Below are positions 33,395 through 44,660 of a DNA stretch of 64,000 nt, in pieces. The stretch is from Penium margaritaceum (Eukaryota > Streptophyta > Zygnematophyceae > Desmidiales > Peniaceae): NCBI GenBank assembly GCA_023375785.1, contig SZWC01003880.1:105222-169221 (forward strand), read 5' to 3'. Made by a program: the position numbers and the translations under genes. How positions within the stretch are numbered: the first letter of the stretch is position 1; each line of letters opens with the position of its first letter. The notes below the pieces were generated by a model, which searched no databases, had not been told where the DNA came from, and saw nothing but the letters and a program-made list of their open reading frames with translations.

Positions 33395-34042
33395 TGTTGT
33401 GATGTGAGTCGTCCCTGTCTGTTTGTACAGCTTGTTGCGACCACTCGGCCGTGTCCATGCTCGTGCAGATCCCTGATGCCAACACAGCTGGCATCGGATC
33501 CCCAACAAGTGGTCGCTCCACCCACTTGCATATCCCAGACAGTTGCCACGACATCCTAGGTGCTTTTTGGGGTGCTTTGCAGTTTCTCTGCAGACGGTAG
33601 AGTTTTCTTAGTAGACTGGCTCTCGAGTCCGATTTGCATGTTTTGCATTTTTGTGTCCACCGATCCATGTCGGACTTGTGTGTGTGAGTAGTCGTAGTGT
33701 CCGGCTTGAGATTCTACATGTCAATGTTCAGGTGGTGTTGCATTTGGATACTTGTGCGCAGAGTTATGGCCAAAACACTGGTTTTGGGCCGGTTTTGTGA
33801 CAAATTGACACTGTCGCGTGCGTCACCCGCTGTGCGCTACGACAACTATTTATGTTGTGTGCTTTTCTATTACCATCTCTCTCTGCATCTACTAAGATGT
33901 TGGAGCTTATGAGACCTTACGCGTCTCCCTAGCCCGACCCTTGTTGTTTCTTGCACTTGCATACTTGCAAGTGCACCAACTGACTGGACAGTGTCGCCAC
34001 GTCAGTAGCAGCAAGGTTAGGAAGCTTCCTAGCAATTTCTGA
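33395..34042 (+). repeat. 3' LTR of D/G
   Basis: About 648 bp, TGTTGTGATGTGAG to AGCAATTTCT(GA), matching the LTRs at 38303, 56107 and 58475 (CGACCACTCGGCCGTGTCCA, GGAGCTTATGAGACCTTACG). It abuts element H directly. Confidence 0.9.
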
Positions 34043-34370
34043 GGGTGAAGGGAGACAGTGCCAATGCCAGAGGAGTGACGAACGTCCATGCTCATGAGGT
34101 CGAGAGCCGTGACAGATAGGAGGCTGAGTTCTAAGCTCGACACATGCAGCACATCAGTCACAAAGACATCACCGGATAGAGCGCAAAAAAAAACCGACAC
34201 CAACACCACGGACCGGCAAGATCTGTTCGGATCCGGTTCGGACAATGTGAACATTCCCTACGGGACCAAGCATGCTGAACGCTTGGCGATAGGACGTCAT
34301 GCGATGCGTGGTCTCGGAGTCGATCCAGGTGCTATCGGGGTGCGGACCGTGACGCTAGAGTGAGCGACAA
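34043..34370 (-). pseudogene. Element H protease
   Basis: The minus strand shows a protease segment with SYRQAFSMLGPVGNV, RTGSEQILPVRGVG and then VLHVSSLELSLLSVTALDLM near 34090-34170, parallel to J at 63860-64000 (CILGPVGNV, TGSELVLPVRGV). Confidence 0.75.
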
Positions 34371-36100
34371 AACATGACGCGAGAAGGGAGACGGAGGTTG
34401 CATGCTGAGCAGACGGGACAGAGGCAAGACTATCATGCCAGTCATCCAACCTGGCGTTATCATCCAAAGCTGGAAACGAAGGGCAACATGCGGCTTCCTC
34501 AAGGTTTCCATAGAGTTCGGTCTCTATCTAACAGTAGGAGACCTTTCGGTTAGCAGTCACACAACTCGTACTACCCTGGGGAGGAGGCATGATGCCGAGC
34601 TGCTTGGTGATGAAGGTCTACTACTGGCAGATCCGAGCGACAGTGTCGACGGGCGCCACTGATTACGAGGTTACAGCTCCGGACGGGGGATACGAGCTCC
34701 ACTGGGTCGGAGGCTGTGGGTAGTACACCGGCTACGCCGGAGCGTATTGCTGCTACTACAGTGGTACTGCATATGGCTGTGGCTGCGGTGGGTCATAATG
34801 CTGCTGCTAGTGCGGATGGAGAAGGTACAACGGAAGCAATGGTCGAGGCTGAGTAGCCAGCTATAGGGTGGAGGAGGTGGTGGCCACATTGCTCCTAGGG
34901 GAGAAGGGATGGCCTGTGGTAGGAATGGAGGTGCCAAGGTGGAGGTCACGTTGATGGCGTAAGGCGGCAACAATGCGGGCCTCGTCAATAGGGATGGGGC
35001 ACGTGTACTACTAGTGCCCCGTCTGGCCACAGTTGTGGCACGTGAGGATAGTGCCATCGAAGTAAGACTATGGCCCCTTGCCCTTGCACTTCCCACCCTT
35101 CTTCTCTTTGCCCTTGGCAGAGGGAGGAGGAAGTGCCAGGAGAAGGGGTGGAGGAGCTGCTGGATGTGGCAGCTATGGTCGTAGATGAGCCACCGTGCTG
35201 AAGCTGTGTGTTCTTGTGTGCTTCCTCCACACTGAGGAAGAGGTCGTATGCCCACGTCATTAGAGTGCCCTGGGCTGCCAACGCCTCGAGGATGGGTAGG
35301 CCGTAAGGGACGAAGATGTCCGCAAATTCAGGAGTGGCACCATTCTTGATGGTGAGGAGGGCAGCAAGCGGGGGAGGTGTGGCTGTCTTGAGCCGGTGCA
35401 CGATGTCCTATGCACGGCGCCAGTAGGTGGTGAAGGACTCGAACTCCCTCATGTGAAGGGAGCTAATCTCCTTCAAGAGGTGGCTGACAGCTGCCTGGCC
35501 GGAGGCGTAATACAACCACGTCAGCGTGTCTGAAGCCCGACGGGGGTCAGCACTAGTGTCGTCAGTGGCGTCACTGAGAAACGGCTCCAGGGCTGTACGG
35601 TCGGCATCGGGTACGACGAGTATGAGTGCGCGGACGGTGTGACCCGCCTCAAGCGCCTGCTCCGAGATGGCGTCGTCATGCAGAAGGTTGTAATACGGCC
35701 ATATGCCCTCTCCCTGTACGTAGATGCGGTAGACAGATTCGCGAGATGGGAACTACTCATCTCTGACGAGGGTTGGAGGAGGGGACTCGAAGTCCTTGCG
35801 CCAAGAGGAGCCGTCCGCTCCAGTGCCTAGGACACTAGTAACTGTCTATTGCTGTTGTTGCACCTACTGCTACGCTACTGTCTGTGTTGCCGCAGTCAGA
35901 GCAGGACAAGGCTGTCCGGGGAGGATAGTCTGGTTGGTGCTGGTTGTGAAAAGTATCAGGCGCAACTGATCGGCCTGGCGCTATAGATCCGCTATGGGAT
36001 CTGCAGCGGGCGGGTCTGTTGCTGCTACTGCTGCCGCTACTGGTGATGCCTCGGTTGCTGCTGCCGCTACTGCTACTATTGCCCCATGCCGGGTTGGTGC
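34371..36100 (-). pseudogene. Element H gag
   Basis: Gag-like segments include LAALLTIKNGATPEFADIFV and LEALAAQGTLMTWAYDLFLS (35401-35250), matching J near 62900-63040 (LAKLLTIKPGASDVYADVFV). A Pro-rich, nucleocapsid-like part with a HNCGQTGH-like segment near 35020-35040 follows. Upstream near 36000-36080 lies a short CTG/GCx tract. Broken. Confidence 0.7.
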
Positions 36101-36598
36101 GCAGTCTCCCCTCAATTAAGAGCTGGATGATGAAAGTAGTCCGATCAAAAATCTGAATGCGTTTCTTGCTGATTTGGGATGGTGGCAAAAATTGACCTCC
36201 AGTCCAGAAATTTGACGAAGTGCTAACATTGCAAATCATAAAATTTCAGCACTTAAAAATCAGGATTTTCCAAATCAAGTAAAATTTGGACCACAGGTGC
36301 AATTGACTGTGCTGAATGCAGTGGTGGAAGTACTTGCTTGGAAAAGTGAAAAAAGTGCCAAAACAACCTAATCTTGTGATTAGCTTGAAATGTTTGAAAA
36401 TCTGGATTTGCGACGGGGGACGAACAATGCTGGAGGCTATAGACCACAAAACAAGTCAGTACATGGCTATGGAAATTTTGGGACCTGATCTTTCTAACAA
36501 GCCTATGCATGCAATGTTTTATGCCCGTTTGAGTCTGGTGTAGTCGGGCGTAGGGGACGTGGGTGGGTGACGGAATTTGCGTGTGCGTCTCCTCCTCT
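36101..36598. other. AT-richer leader of H
   Basis: About 500 bp between gag and the primer site, notably AT-richer than the rest (for example GCAAATCATAAAATTTCAGC). No repeat or coding signal seen. Confidence 0.5.
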
Positions 36599-36607
36599 TC
36601 TGATATC

Positions 36608-37365
36608 AAAAAGGAGCTAGCTAGTGCGTAGGTTGGGGCAGTGGCATTGTTCATGTAGCATGCAGGAACCCACGCTTGTTGCTTAGTCTGTCCCCTTTGT
36701 CTGATGCACTAGAGTCCAAGTCTGAGAGCTCTGGTTTGTTACTCAGAAGTGCGCACGCCAGTGTTAGCACCAGAAAGCATCTGGAATAAAACAATGACTG
36801 ATTAGGAATGAAGAATGAGAAACTAACTGAGACCCCCCTCAGTTCTAGCATCAACTCAGCTCTGTAAGGCTTGTTTATCAGAAAACCAGCCAACCACAAA
36901 AATCCTAGCATTATCCTGTCTGGCAGAATTTCCTTGGTGGGCCATGGTAGACACCAGAAAGTCCGAAACCCGAGCGTTGTCCGTTTTGCCTTACCGTCTT
37001 GACCTCACTACAAAAACCATGCTGTGAACGTAACCGTGCAGTTAGAATCAGCAAGAAAAACAGCTATGAGGATTAATGGCTGCCCGAACTCAGGCGTCGA
37101 CTACACTATTTCAGAGAGCCGACTACGACTACTGATGATGTGATAACCAAGGGTAGCTGCCGATAGAGCTGGTCATGTGAGGATACAGTATCAGAAGCAC
37201 AAGGAGAAACAGAACCACACGCTTGGCTTCATGGTGAAATGTTCACTCCATCAAACAGCTCCTCGTTGGCTTCAGCATCCATCTAGTCAGTCATCTGTAG
37301 GAACATGTACACCAGATGAGAAGTCACAGTATGAGTCAACGAGGCACAGCACAGATGAAACAACA
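36608..37365 (-). repeat. 5' LTR of H (H/J family, subfamily 2)
   Basis: 758 bp, TGTTGTTTCATCTGTGC at 37365 on the element strand, ending in CTAGCTAGCTCCTTTTT beside a TGATATCAGA primer-site-like sequence (initiator tRNA type with one change). It is most similar to 15857-16552. Confidence 0.82.
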
Positions 37366-38302
37366 TCAGTAGGCGCCCTGGATGTAGCTAGATTCTAGAT
37401 GAGGATGGAAGAAAGAAAATGAGTGGTGAGAGTACGGAGTCACAGAGCAAGAGAGAGGGCTAGCGAGAGCTCCTCCACAGTCAGGTGGGCTCCGCGCTCA
37501 CCTGCAATGGTGGGTTTGCCCTCTCGCTTCCTACTTGAGCCCAACCCGCTTTTTCCTCTCAATTCAGTAGCATGCAGTCAAGGGAGTCGGACTCCCGCAA
37601 GCTAGCAAGAACCAAATAAGCCCCTCCCCAAAAACACATGAAACTACAAACCATTAGCAGGCATAATGTATCAAGACATAAACCTTGCTACCTACCCGAC
37701 TGTAGAGCTGTAAATCACTCTATGCTCCTTTGTCTCCCCCACATGGTGACTCCTATGAATGGAGAGGGTGTCGCCAGACACTGTCGAGTCAGTCACCTAC
37801 AGGAGGTGATGTGTGTGCAGTGACCCCAGAGGTCATCGTGTGCATGGAACTAGCACACCAACACTCCCTCTTGACCCAGAGGCGACACGCACAAAAAACA
37901 CAAGATCATGAAAAGAATGAACAATGCACTATACAAGGAGGGACGGTCAAGCACGAGCATCACGAGCATCACTTAGGCACATCACGGAAATGCAACAAGC
38001 CAACAACATGCACGGATGTCTTGAAGATATTGGTGCTCAATTCCTTCGTGAGGAAGCCAGAGCATTGCTGTCGTGTATCCATCCAGACAATTCGAACATC
38101 CCCTACCGCAACACGCTCACGTACAAAGTGATGCTCAACATTAATGTGTTTTGTGAAAGTGTGATGCATGCCATCATGCTCTACAATGGATTTTGTGCTT
38201 TGATGCAACGGATGGGGACGCACAGTTACTGCAAAAATCGACACAGCCAGATGCTCTCACACATACTTGCGCCAAGTACAACATACTTTGCCTTGCTACA
38301 GC
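37366..38302 (-). mobile_element. Fragment M: 3' end of a B-type copia element
   Basis: The minus strand carries the end of RNase H (FTKHINVEHHFVRERVAVGD near 38160-38100), a polypurine tract (37877-37864, GGGTCAAGAGGGAG) and an LTR start TGTTGGTG at 37863. The LTR blocks (AGTCACCTACAGGAGGTGAT, CCCAGAGGTCATCG) resemble B's LTR only over the last 100 bp. The rest of 37366-37730 is presumably LTR but has no second copy here to prove it. It is cut at 38303 by the LTR of I. Confidence 0.7.
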
Positions 38303-38945
38303 TGTTGTGATGTAAGTCATCCCTCTCTATTGGTACAGCTTACTGTGACCACTCGACCGTGTCCATGCTCATGTATATCTCTGATGCAGACCCAGCTGGC
38401 ACTGGAGCACCGATGGATGGTGGCTCCACCCACCAGCAGCTGCCAGATAGCTGCCATGACGTCTCGGGTGCTTTCTAGGGTGCTTTGTAGTTTTTCTGCA
38501 GTCACTAGAGTTCTTGGTGGACTGGCTCTTGAGCCTGATTTGTATGTTTTGCATTGTCTATCCACCAATTGATGCCAGAGTTGTGCATGTGACTAGTCGT
38601 AGCTTCCGGCTCTCGATTATGTATCTCTGGGTTTAGACGGTTTTACGTTTGCATGCCTGTGCATGGAGTTACGGCCAAAACAATGGTTTTGGGCCAGTTT
38701 TATGACAAAGTGACACTACCATGTGCATCACCCACCGTGCGCCGCGGCAAGTTTTTATGCTTTGTGCTTGTCAGTTGCCATCTCTGTCTGCATTTTATGC
38801 TATTGGAGCTTATGAGACTTTGCACGTCTCCCTAGTCTAACTCTTACCGTTTCTTGCACCTGCTTGCTTGCTAGTGCGCTAGCTCACTGGACTGCGCCAC
38901 CATGTCAGCAGTGGCAAGGCTAGGAATCTTCCTAGCAGTTTCTCA
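38303..38945 (+). repeat. 5' LTR of I
   Basis: 643 bp, TGTTGTGATGTAAG to GCAGTTTCTCA, same family and length as 58475-59117. Confidence 0.9.
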
Positions 38946-38957
38946 TGATATCAGAGT
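38946..38957 (+). promoter_or_regulatory. Primer-binding site of I
   Basis: TGATATCAGAGT abuts the LTR end and differs at two positions from TGGTATCAGAGC, the initiator tRNA-Met 3'-end site seen unaltered in A and N. Confidence 0.8.
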
Positions 38958-39495
38958 AGGGAGGCATGCCTTATTGAGCTACGCAGAAGAGACGCATCAG
39001 TGGCAGCAGTAGTGATTCACATCTAAAGCCACGGTCCTAGGAGGACCCACCAAGCTACGGTGACCCGCCACAGCAGATTGGAGGAGCAGAGACACCCTTG
39101 CAACTACATCACCATGCCACCACACGGGGCAACCAAGGACTTTCCAACGCTCCCCAGCAGCAGCTGAGGCATGTGATGTTGAGAAGGGGTCTGTGAAGGG
39201 TCCCAGGAGCTTCTCTCAGGTCGCACCTACCCACCCCCTGGACGTGGGAGAGTGCAACAGCCCCATTTGACCACCATTTTTGGTGTGTAAGAGCTAGTTA
39301 GAAGGTTCTTGCAAAACCCTATCCATCGCATCCAATTCCGCCTCATTTTGTGCCATGTAGGCTCAAGGAAATGAAAGAATGGTGACGGTTTTTTTAACCT
39401 TTTTATAGGTTGTTTTGCACAAAACCACCACCACTGCATTCAACATCGTCTGATGCATAATTGCTCCGAATTTTGCTTAACTTGGACAATATTCA

Positions 39496-39530
39496 TGCTG
39501 ACATCATCATTGTAGGTGATGATGTCGGCA
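39496..39530 (+). repeat. 15-bp-stem hairpin in the leader of I
   Basis: TGCTGACATCATCAT (39496-39510), a 5-nt loop, and GTGATGATGTCGGCA (39516-39530). In RNA the arms pair fully if two G-U pairs are allowed. The stem contains TGACATCA, a variant of the motif arrayed in the leaders of A and J. The rest of 38958-39720 shows no coding signal. Confidence 0.7.
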
Positions 39531-39719
39531 CCAACATAACCATTTTTTTGCTAGAACATCATTCGTTGTCAGCATTCAAATCCTCGAGAATCTCCAACTG
39601 TTTGTGATTCAAACAAAATTGACGTTTGGACCCATACTGAGCAACACTGATGCCGCTTGTCCGTGACAAGGGCAAGGGGCTAGGAGAACCCTCCTCTTCC
39701 TCCTTTTCCTCCTTTTTTG

Positions 39720-41215
39720 GCATCATGAGTCCACGGTCACAGTCACACGTGATTGATGAGCTTCAGACCGGCAAGTTACGGGACGCAGGATGAGATGCAC
39801 CGCCAAAAGCAACGTCAGACCAATAAGCTACGGGAGATCGTTGAGCTACTTAAGGATCGTTCAGGGGCCTGGCTACTGACACCAGGAGGGCCTATTGCAT
39901 CTGTACAATCTGTTGAGAAGTCTATGTACAGCAAAGCTGCCTGAGCACCCCTCATTACATGTTGACACTTGGGATGAGGAGGAGATGGAGGATGACACAC
40001 GCGAGGACGAGATTGGCGCTCTTGTTGATCACATTTGTGAGCTGCGACTGGGGTCCCAGCCTCTCACCCCGCCACCTTCTCGCCGTCATGACCAGCCACA
40101 TCGTTCAGGAGCATTCAGTTTTGGTGGCGTTTCTCTCACTAGTGGTCTCCCTGTGCCTCGTCCACCATCCCCCGAGTCTGAGGTCACCCTCCCCACGGAG
40201 TGACGACTGAAGGAAATTGAGACACCTCCACCTCGTTATGACAATGATGAGGGCTTTGATTGCTGGTAGACCCTGTTTCAGGTTTGGGCTGACTCTAAGG
40301 GCGTCTGACCCTACTACCACAGCCAGTACCAGACTCGCAATGCTCACTAGGTGCAGCAGTAAGAGAGATGTGCAGTCTACTCTACGTAATGCCGCGGGAG
40401 ACTCTGGTCGACTTTCGTTCCTTTCTGGGTGAGGCAGGGACCGGAACTGGAGCTGACCCACGCCAGAGGTGGGAGCTTGCCTTGACATTACTCTCTATAG
40501 AGACCCATGCCACGAGGGCGGTTCAACTACGTGAGTTCCACTCCCTCTGCCAAGGTCCCACGGAGCTTGCAACAGACTATCAATGACGCACCATGCGCCT
40601 TTATACAAGTTGGGACAGGTGGTGGGACACAAATGTGGGCACTCGATACCATCATGATGGGGGTGCACTTGGACAACGTGAAACTCTTTACGGGCTTGAA
40701 CTGGCTCCCCTCTCTGAGTTGTCGGAGGCCGTATAGTTACTTCCTTGGACTCATGGCTCCTTTCTCTAGGTGAGATGGCCTCATCAGGCTGTTGTCGCCC
40801 ATCAGCAGGGTCCACGTTGCAACAATGATTGTGACCCCTCCTATGCCTCTGTCACAGTTCACCAATCCCACCTCCAGCGCTTCCTCCTCCTCCTCCTCTA
40901 CCCCGAGCGACCAGACTCAGGGCGTTGTAGTGGCCGTGCACGAGATGAAGGGGAAAAAGAGGCATGGCAAGGGATAGCAACAACATCAGCAGTAGCCGAT
41001 GAGAAGTGGCAGTGGAAGTTCTGTCCACAACTGTATCTGCGGGGGCGCTCATTGCTACAAAGACTGTGAGCAATACCTTGATTGGTCCTTGGATCATGTG
41101 CGGCCTCCAGGCAGCGCAGACACAGCAGATGTCCTCTAGTGCAACACGGACGAGTCATGCTCCACCCACGACAGCAGCAGACGCAGCTGCTTCACCAGGC
41201 AGCAGTGGCGATAAG
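39720..41215 (+). pseudogene. Element I gag
   Basis: Blocks parallel to gag of A: EDEIGALVDHICELRLGSQP near 40000, PPPRYDNDEGFDCW-type segment near 40230, RETLVDFRSFLGEAGTGTGA near 40390-40450, ELALTLLSIETHATRAVQLR, and a nucleocapsid-like CGGAHCYKDCEQYLDW segment near 41040-41080. Broken. Confidence 0.82.
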
Positions 41216-42169
41216 TGTTGAAGATTTCCCCTCTGCATGCCAAAGTGCGGCAACGAGAGGCGCCGCCGAGCCACCAGAGAGAGTCCTCGTCGTTGGATCT
41301 GGCAACTCGAGGATTGATAGGATCCTAAAATGGAAGATTTCCTCTGAAAGTTGACGAGTTGCTGAATCCGGTGGAAGTTGTTTCACCAGAATCAGACTAG
41401 TAACGAGGAAGATGTAAGCTTCCAAAGTTGGGGTGTGCGCGGCGGTTCTGGGAGCCGACCGCGGTTTGACTTCTGGTGAATAATTGACCGGAATGAGTAA
41501 CAAAATGCCATCTGGGGATTTTTCTCCGGAAGATCTGCCGAGGCGTCCGTTGGATGATCCGCCGGGTTTCAGGAGGGACGTAGCCAAAATCCTGGCTTGG
41601 AGTCCGAAACTCAGTAGTACAGTTTGTTACTCGGGGACTTCATCAAAATTCCGACTGGAGGTCTGCGGACACGTTTCCACCCACATCAATCCCCATCACA
41701 AAACTCGATGATTAACTCATCGAAATAGACCCCAAAGGCGCAAGGGGTACCGCCAGTACCCGTAGGGACATCTGCGCCCTCGGAATGGATTTTGATGGGT
41801 CCTTGATGTGTGAGGGTGCCTCGGCGGGCAATGTGATGCGTGCCGCCGACTGAGCAGCTGATTTGGGGTGCTGCGCTTTGGCTAACGTAGCGAGAGCTAC
41901 GGTGATTCGAATCGCGCACGTTTTTGTGCACGAGAGCTCATGACTAGCCCTACAAATGTTCAGATCATGTCTATGTTTAAAAAACTAATGCAAAATGGTG
42001 TTCTTCCCTTTGCAAAAGTGACTGTCTCACATTTGTCTTCAATTGCCAGAAACATGGCGTGAGGCGACCAGAAAGCTCACACTTAGACTCAGAACCACCC
42101 GCACAAAACATAGCCGTGAGCACAGTAGACCCGTCGGGCCTCGTTGGAACGACACCATGGTTTTTGACA
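41216..42169 (+). repeat. Array K, first LTR
   Basis: 954 bp, TGTTGAAGATTTCC to TTTTTGACA. It aligns with the LTRs of F. GC palindrome near 41546-41566. Confidence 0.92.
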
Positions 42170-42171
42170 TA

Positions 42172-42186
42172 GGGTTATGGGCCCAC
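42172..42186 (+). promoter_or_regulatory. Half-tRNA primer-binding site of K1
   Basis: GGGTTATGGGCCCAC, complementary over 15 nt to the anticodon stem-loop of initiator tRNA-Met, two bases after the LTR. Confidence 0.87.
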
Positions 42187-42229
42187 GGCCCTGACCAGTC
42201 TCCAAATTGCTCACGGCTTTCGCGGCGGA

Positions 42230-43360
42230 CCGGACTGTCGTCAGGGACGACATCGCCGTCAAGCTCTGAGGTCCCGGAGTTGAAGACTGCGCAAATGGTC
42301 AGAAGGAGACGCAGTCCATCCAGAAGTATGCAGGAGGCCCTGGCTACGGGTTATAGAGGTGACACTTTGAGCTGCACCTCGCGCATAAGGGGCTGCTGGA
42401 GGTCATGAAGGGAATGGAAGTCCTCGACGAACCGACGGTGACGGAAGCGGAGAAGGAGGCCTTTGCAAAGAAGAACACAAAGGCGCTCATGCTGCTGGTG
42501 TTCGGGACGACCGAGTCGCTGTGGGGCCACTTCTAGGGCTGCAAGCTGGCAGCCGAAGCTTGGCCAAAACTCTGTGCCATCCATCAATCCAAGTCACTGG
42601 CGAACAAAATCTTCGCCATGAAGCGACTCTTGACGGTGAGAATCGAGGAGGAAAATGATGTCATCACTGCCTTGCAGTAGGTCTAGTTGCTCACCTCACA
42701 GTGCAATGAAGTGGGGTGGAAGATCGACACACAGCTGTAGGCAATGGCCATCCTCATGGCCCTTCTTGACGGTTGGAGCCATCTCATCATAGTCTTGGGA
42801 GGATGGGCAGAGGACAAGCTCACCTATGGCGCGGTCGCAGAGTACATCCGCAACGAGGCACAGCGACGCAACTGTGGAGAGTCGTCGTCATCCTCATCGG
42901 CCCTCGTCACCAAAATGCGTGGTGGCAGAAGCGGGGCCAAGGGACGTGGTGGACATGGCAGCGACAAGAAGGGTGCCAAGAAGGGTGCGTGCCGAAACTG
43001 CGGCAAGGAGGGCCACTGGGACCGTGAGTGCACCAAGGAGGCAAAAGCTGGTGGCAAAAAGCCAAAGGCAAGAAGGCGCTCCTCAACGACACTCATAACC
43101 ATTACCTCAAGAAGGCCAACCAGCGATGCCTTGACTCCGGAGCGCAGGAGCACACCCAGGTTGAGAAGGTTGGGTTTGTCAATGATACCAAGTCCAGAAA
43201 GTCCATGGTGGTCGTGGACGACAAGGTCAAGCCGGCGGCTGGCCAAGGAGACGTGGACGTGGAGGTAGTGGTTGGTCGAAAGCAGGTGCTGCGCGTCATC
43301 AAGGATGTGCAGCACGTACCCGGCTTGGCTGACATTCTAATTATCAGCCCTTGACTGACA
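42230..43360 (+). pseudogene. K1 gag and protease
   Basis: Gag_2-type blocks (DKLTYGAVAEYIRNEAQRRN) lead to a complete zinc knuckle CRNCGKEGHWDREC near 42990-43032 (C-x2-C-x4-H-x4-C). The protease follows with RCLDSGAQEHTQVEKVGFVN, DVEVVVGRKQVLRVIKDVQH and VPGLADILII. Confidence 0.9.
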
Positions 43361-44660
43361 AGTAGTACGAGGTGCTCGTCAAGAAAAGAGGGGCAGTCAT
43401 GCTGAAGGATGGTGGCGGTGAGCCCGTGCTGGAGGCTAAGCGCGAGGGAGACCTCTACATCGTGGAGACCAAGGTGATCCCTGCGGCGACAGACTCAGTA
43501 GACTTGCAAGAACGCACCGTCTACCTGACCAAAGGAGGGGGAGGTGATCTAGAGATTTGGCACCAACGACTGCAGCATTCCTCACTCGCAGTCGTGAAGG
43601 AGATGGCAAAGCGCGAGCTGGTACGCGGCCTCGTCATCAACGGTACAGAAGAGACAACAGATGGAGCAAAGCACAAAATGTGTGAGCCTTGCATTTGGGG
43701 CAAGGCGCGGCGCAAACCGTTCAACAACAACGTAAATCACGCCTCGGACCTGCTAGAGGCGGTGCACAGCGCCGTGAGCGGACCATTTAATACGGCGTCA
43801 AAGAGCGGCGTGTGTTACTTCATCACCTTCATTGATGACTACAGCAGAAAACTCTACGTCAACTTCATGAAGTGCAACGGCGAGGTCTTAGACCGGCTGA
43901 AGGATTATGTCGCCGCGGTGGAGAGGCAGATTGACCGAAAGGTCAGAGTGCTACGCAGCAAAAGCGACGGAGAGTACGTGGGTTGTAGCGTGTGGATGAA
44001 ATAGTTGGGCATACATTGGGAACAAACTATGCCATATTCGCCTCATTCAAATGGCGTGGCGGAGCGGGCGAACTAGACGCTGCTGAACATGGTACTGACC
44101 ATGTCGGTGGATGCGGAACTGCCGTGAAGCTTCTAGGCGGAAGCTCTACGTACGACAAGCTACACCATCAGCCTCACTCCTACAGTAATGCTGAAAGGGA
44201 GGACCGGATGGAAGACACTATAGGAGGTTTGGAGCGGGCGCAAGCGAAGTGTGGCACACCTGAAAGTGTTTGGGTACAAGGCGCACGCAATGGTGCAAGC
44301 TAGCCAGAGGCGTGACAACAAGCTGGAGCCGCGGGCAAATTCGTATCTCTTCCTTGGCTATGAGAGCGCGCATAAGGCATACAAGCTCTACAACATGTGC
44401 AAGGAGGAGGTAGTCCGCAGCCAAGATGTTGAGTTCGATGAGCAGCAGAGCTACATGACAAGCAACAACGCGAGCATGGTGGAATCTCCAATGACGAGGG
44501 AGTGGTTCCAGCTCCTTGACTATGAGAAGGAGCCGGTGGACGCTGAAGTTGAGGATGCAGTAACAGAGTGCGAAGGTGCACCAGTGGTGGCAGCCGATAC
44601 GGAGGACTCTGATGATGATCAAGCTAATGAGGAGATCCACTGAAAGGATCCGGTGGATGA
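43361..44660 (+). pseudogene. K1 GAG-pre-integrase and integrase
   Basis: GAG-pre-integrase: LEIWHQRLQHSSLAVVKEMA and HKMCEPCIWGKARRKPF, with the HHCC-type zinc-binding pattern. Integrase: GVCYFITFIDDYSRKLYVNF, VERQIDRKVRVLRS, and the tail SYLFLGYESAHKAYKLYNMC. A stretch of 210 open codons starts at 43372. Confidence 0.9.

Larger units (their letters stand above)
16935..34042 (+). mobile_element. Element D/G: copia retrotransposon split by element E
   Basis: D (16935-19506) carries the second part of gag, protease, GAG-pre-integrase, integrase and linker on the plus strand. G (31613-34042) resumes in the same linker and carries reverse transcriptase, RNase H, polypurine tract and 3' LTR. The join is supported by the uninterrupted linker of L near 54241-54262 (AAGGCCCTTGGCCTGACTG) and by GGCCT/GGCCC flanking the E insertion. 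The 5' LTR and the first part of gag are not present. The 3' LTR is of the A/I/L/N family. Broken, with well over ten breaks. Confidence 0.85.
34043..37365 (-). mobile_element. Element H: 5' part of a copia retrotransposon
   Basis: Minus-strand parts, in element order: LTR (37365-36608), a primer-site-like TGATATCAGA at 36608-36599, leader, gag (about 35850-34670) and protease (about 34360-34043). The protease segment closely matches the start of that of J (both have a PVGNV block), so H and J are one family. It is cut at 34042 by the end of G. The rest may be fragment C plus the LTR at 15857-16552 and 8050-8125, which would make H the outermost shell of 8050-37365. Broken, with many breaks. 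Confidence 0.75.
38303..41215 (+). mobile_element. Element I: 5' part of a copia retrotransposon
   Basis: 5' LTR (38303-38945), primer site TGATATCAGAGT, leader with a strong hairpin, and gag up to 41215, where array K begins exactly at an LTR start. L (52220-56707), which lies beyond K in the same orientation, begins in integrase and may be the rest of the same element, with sequence lost at the K border. Broken. Confidence 0.82.
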
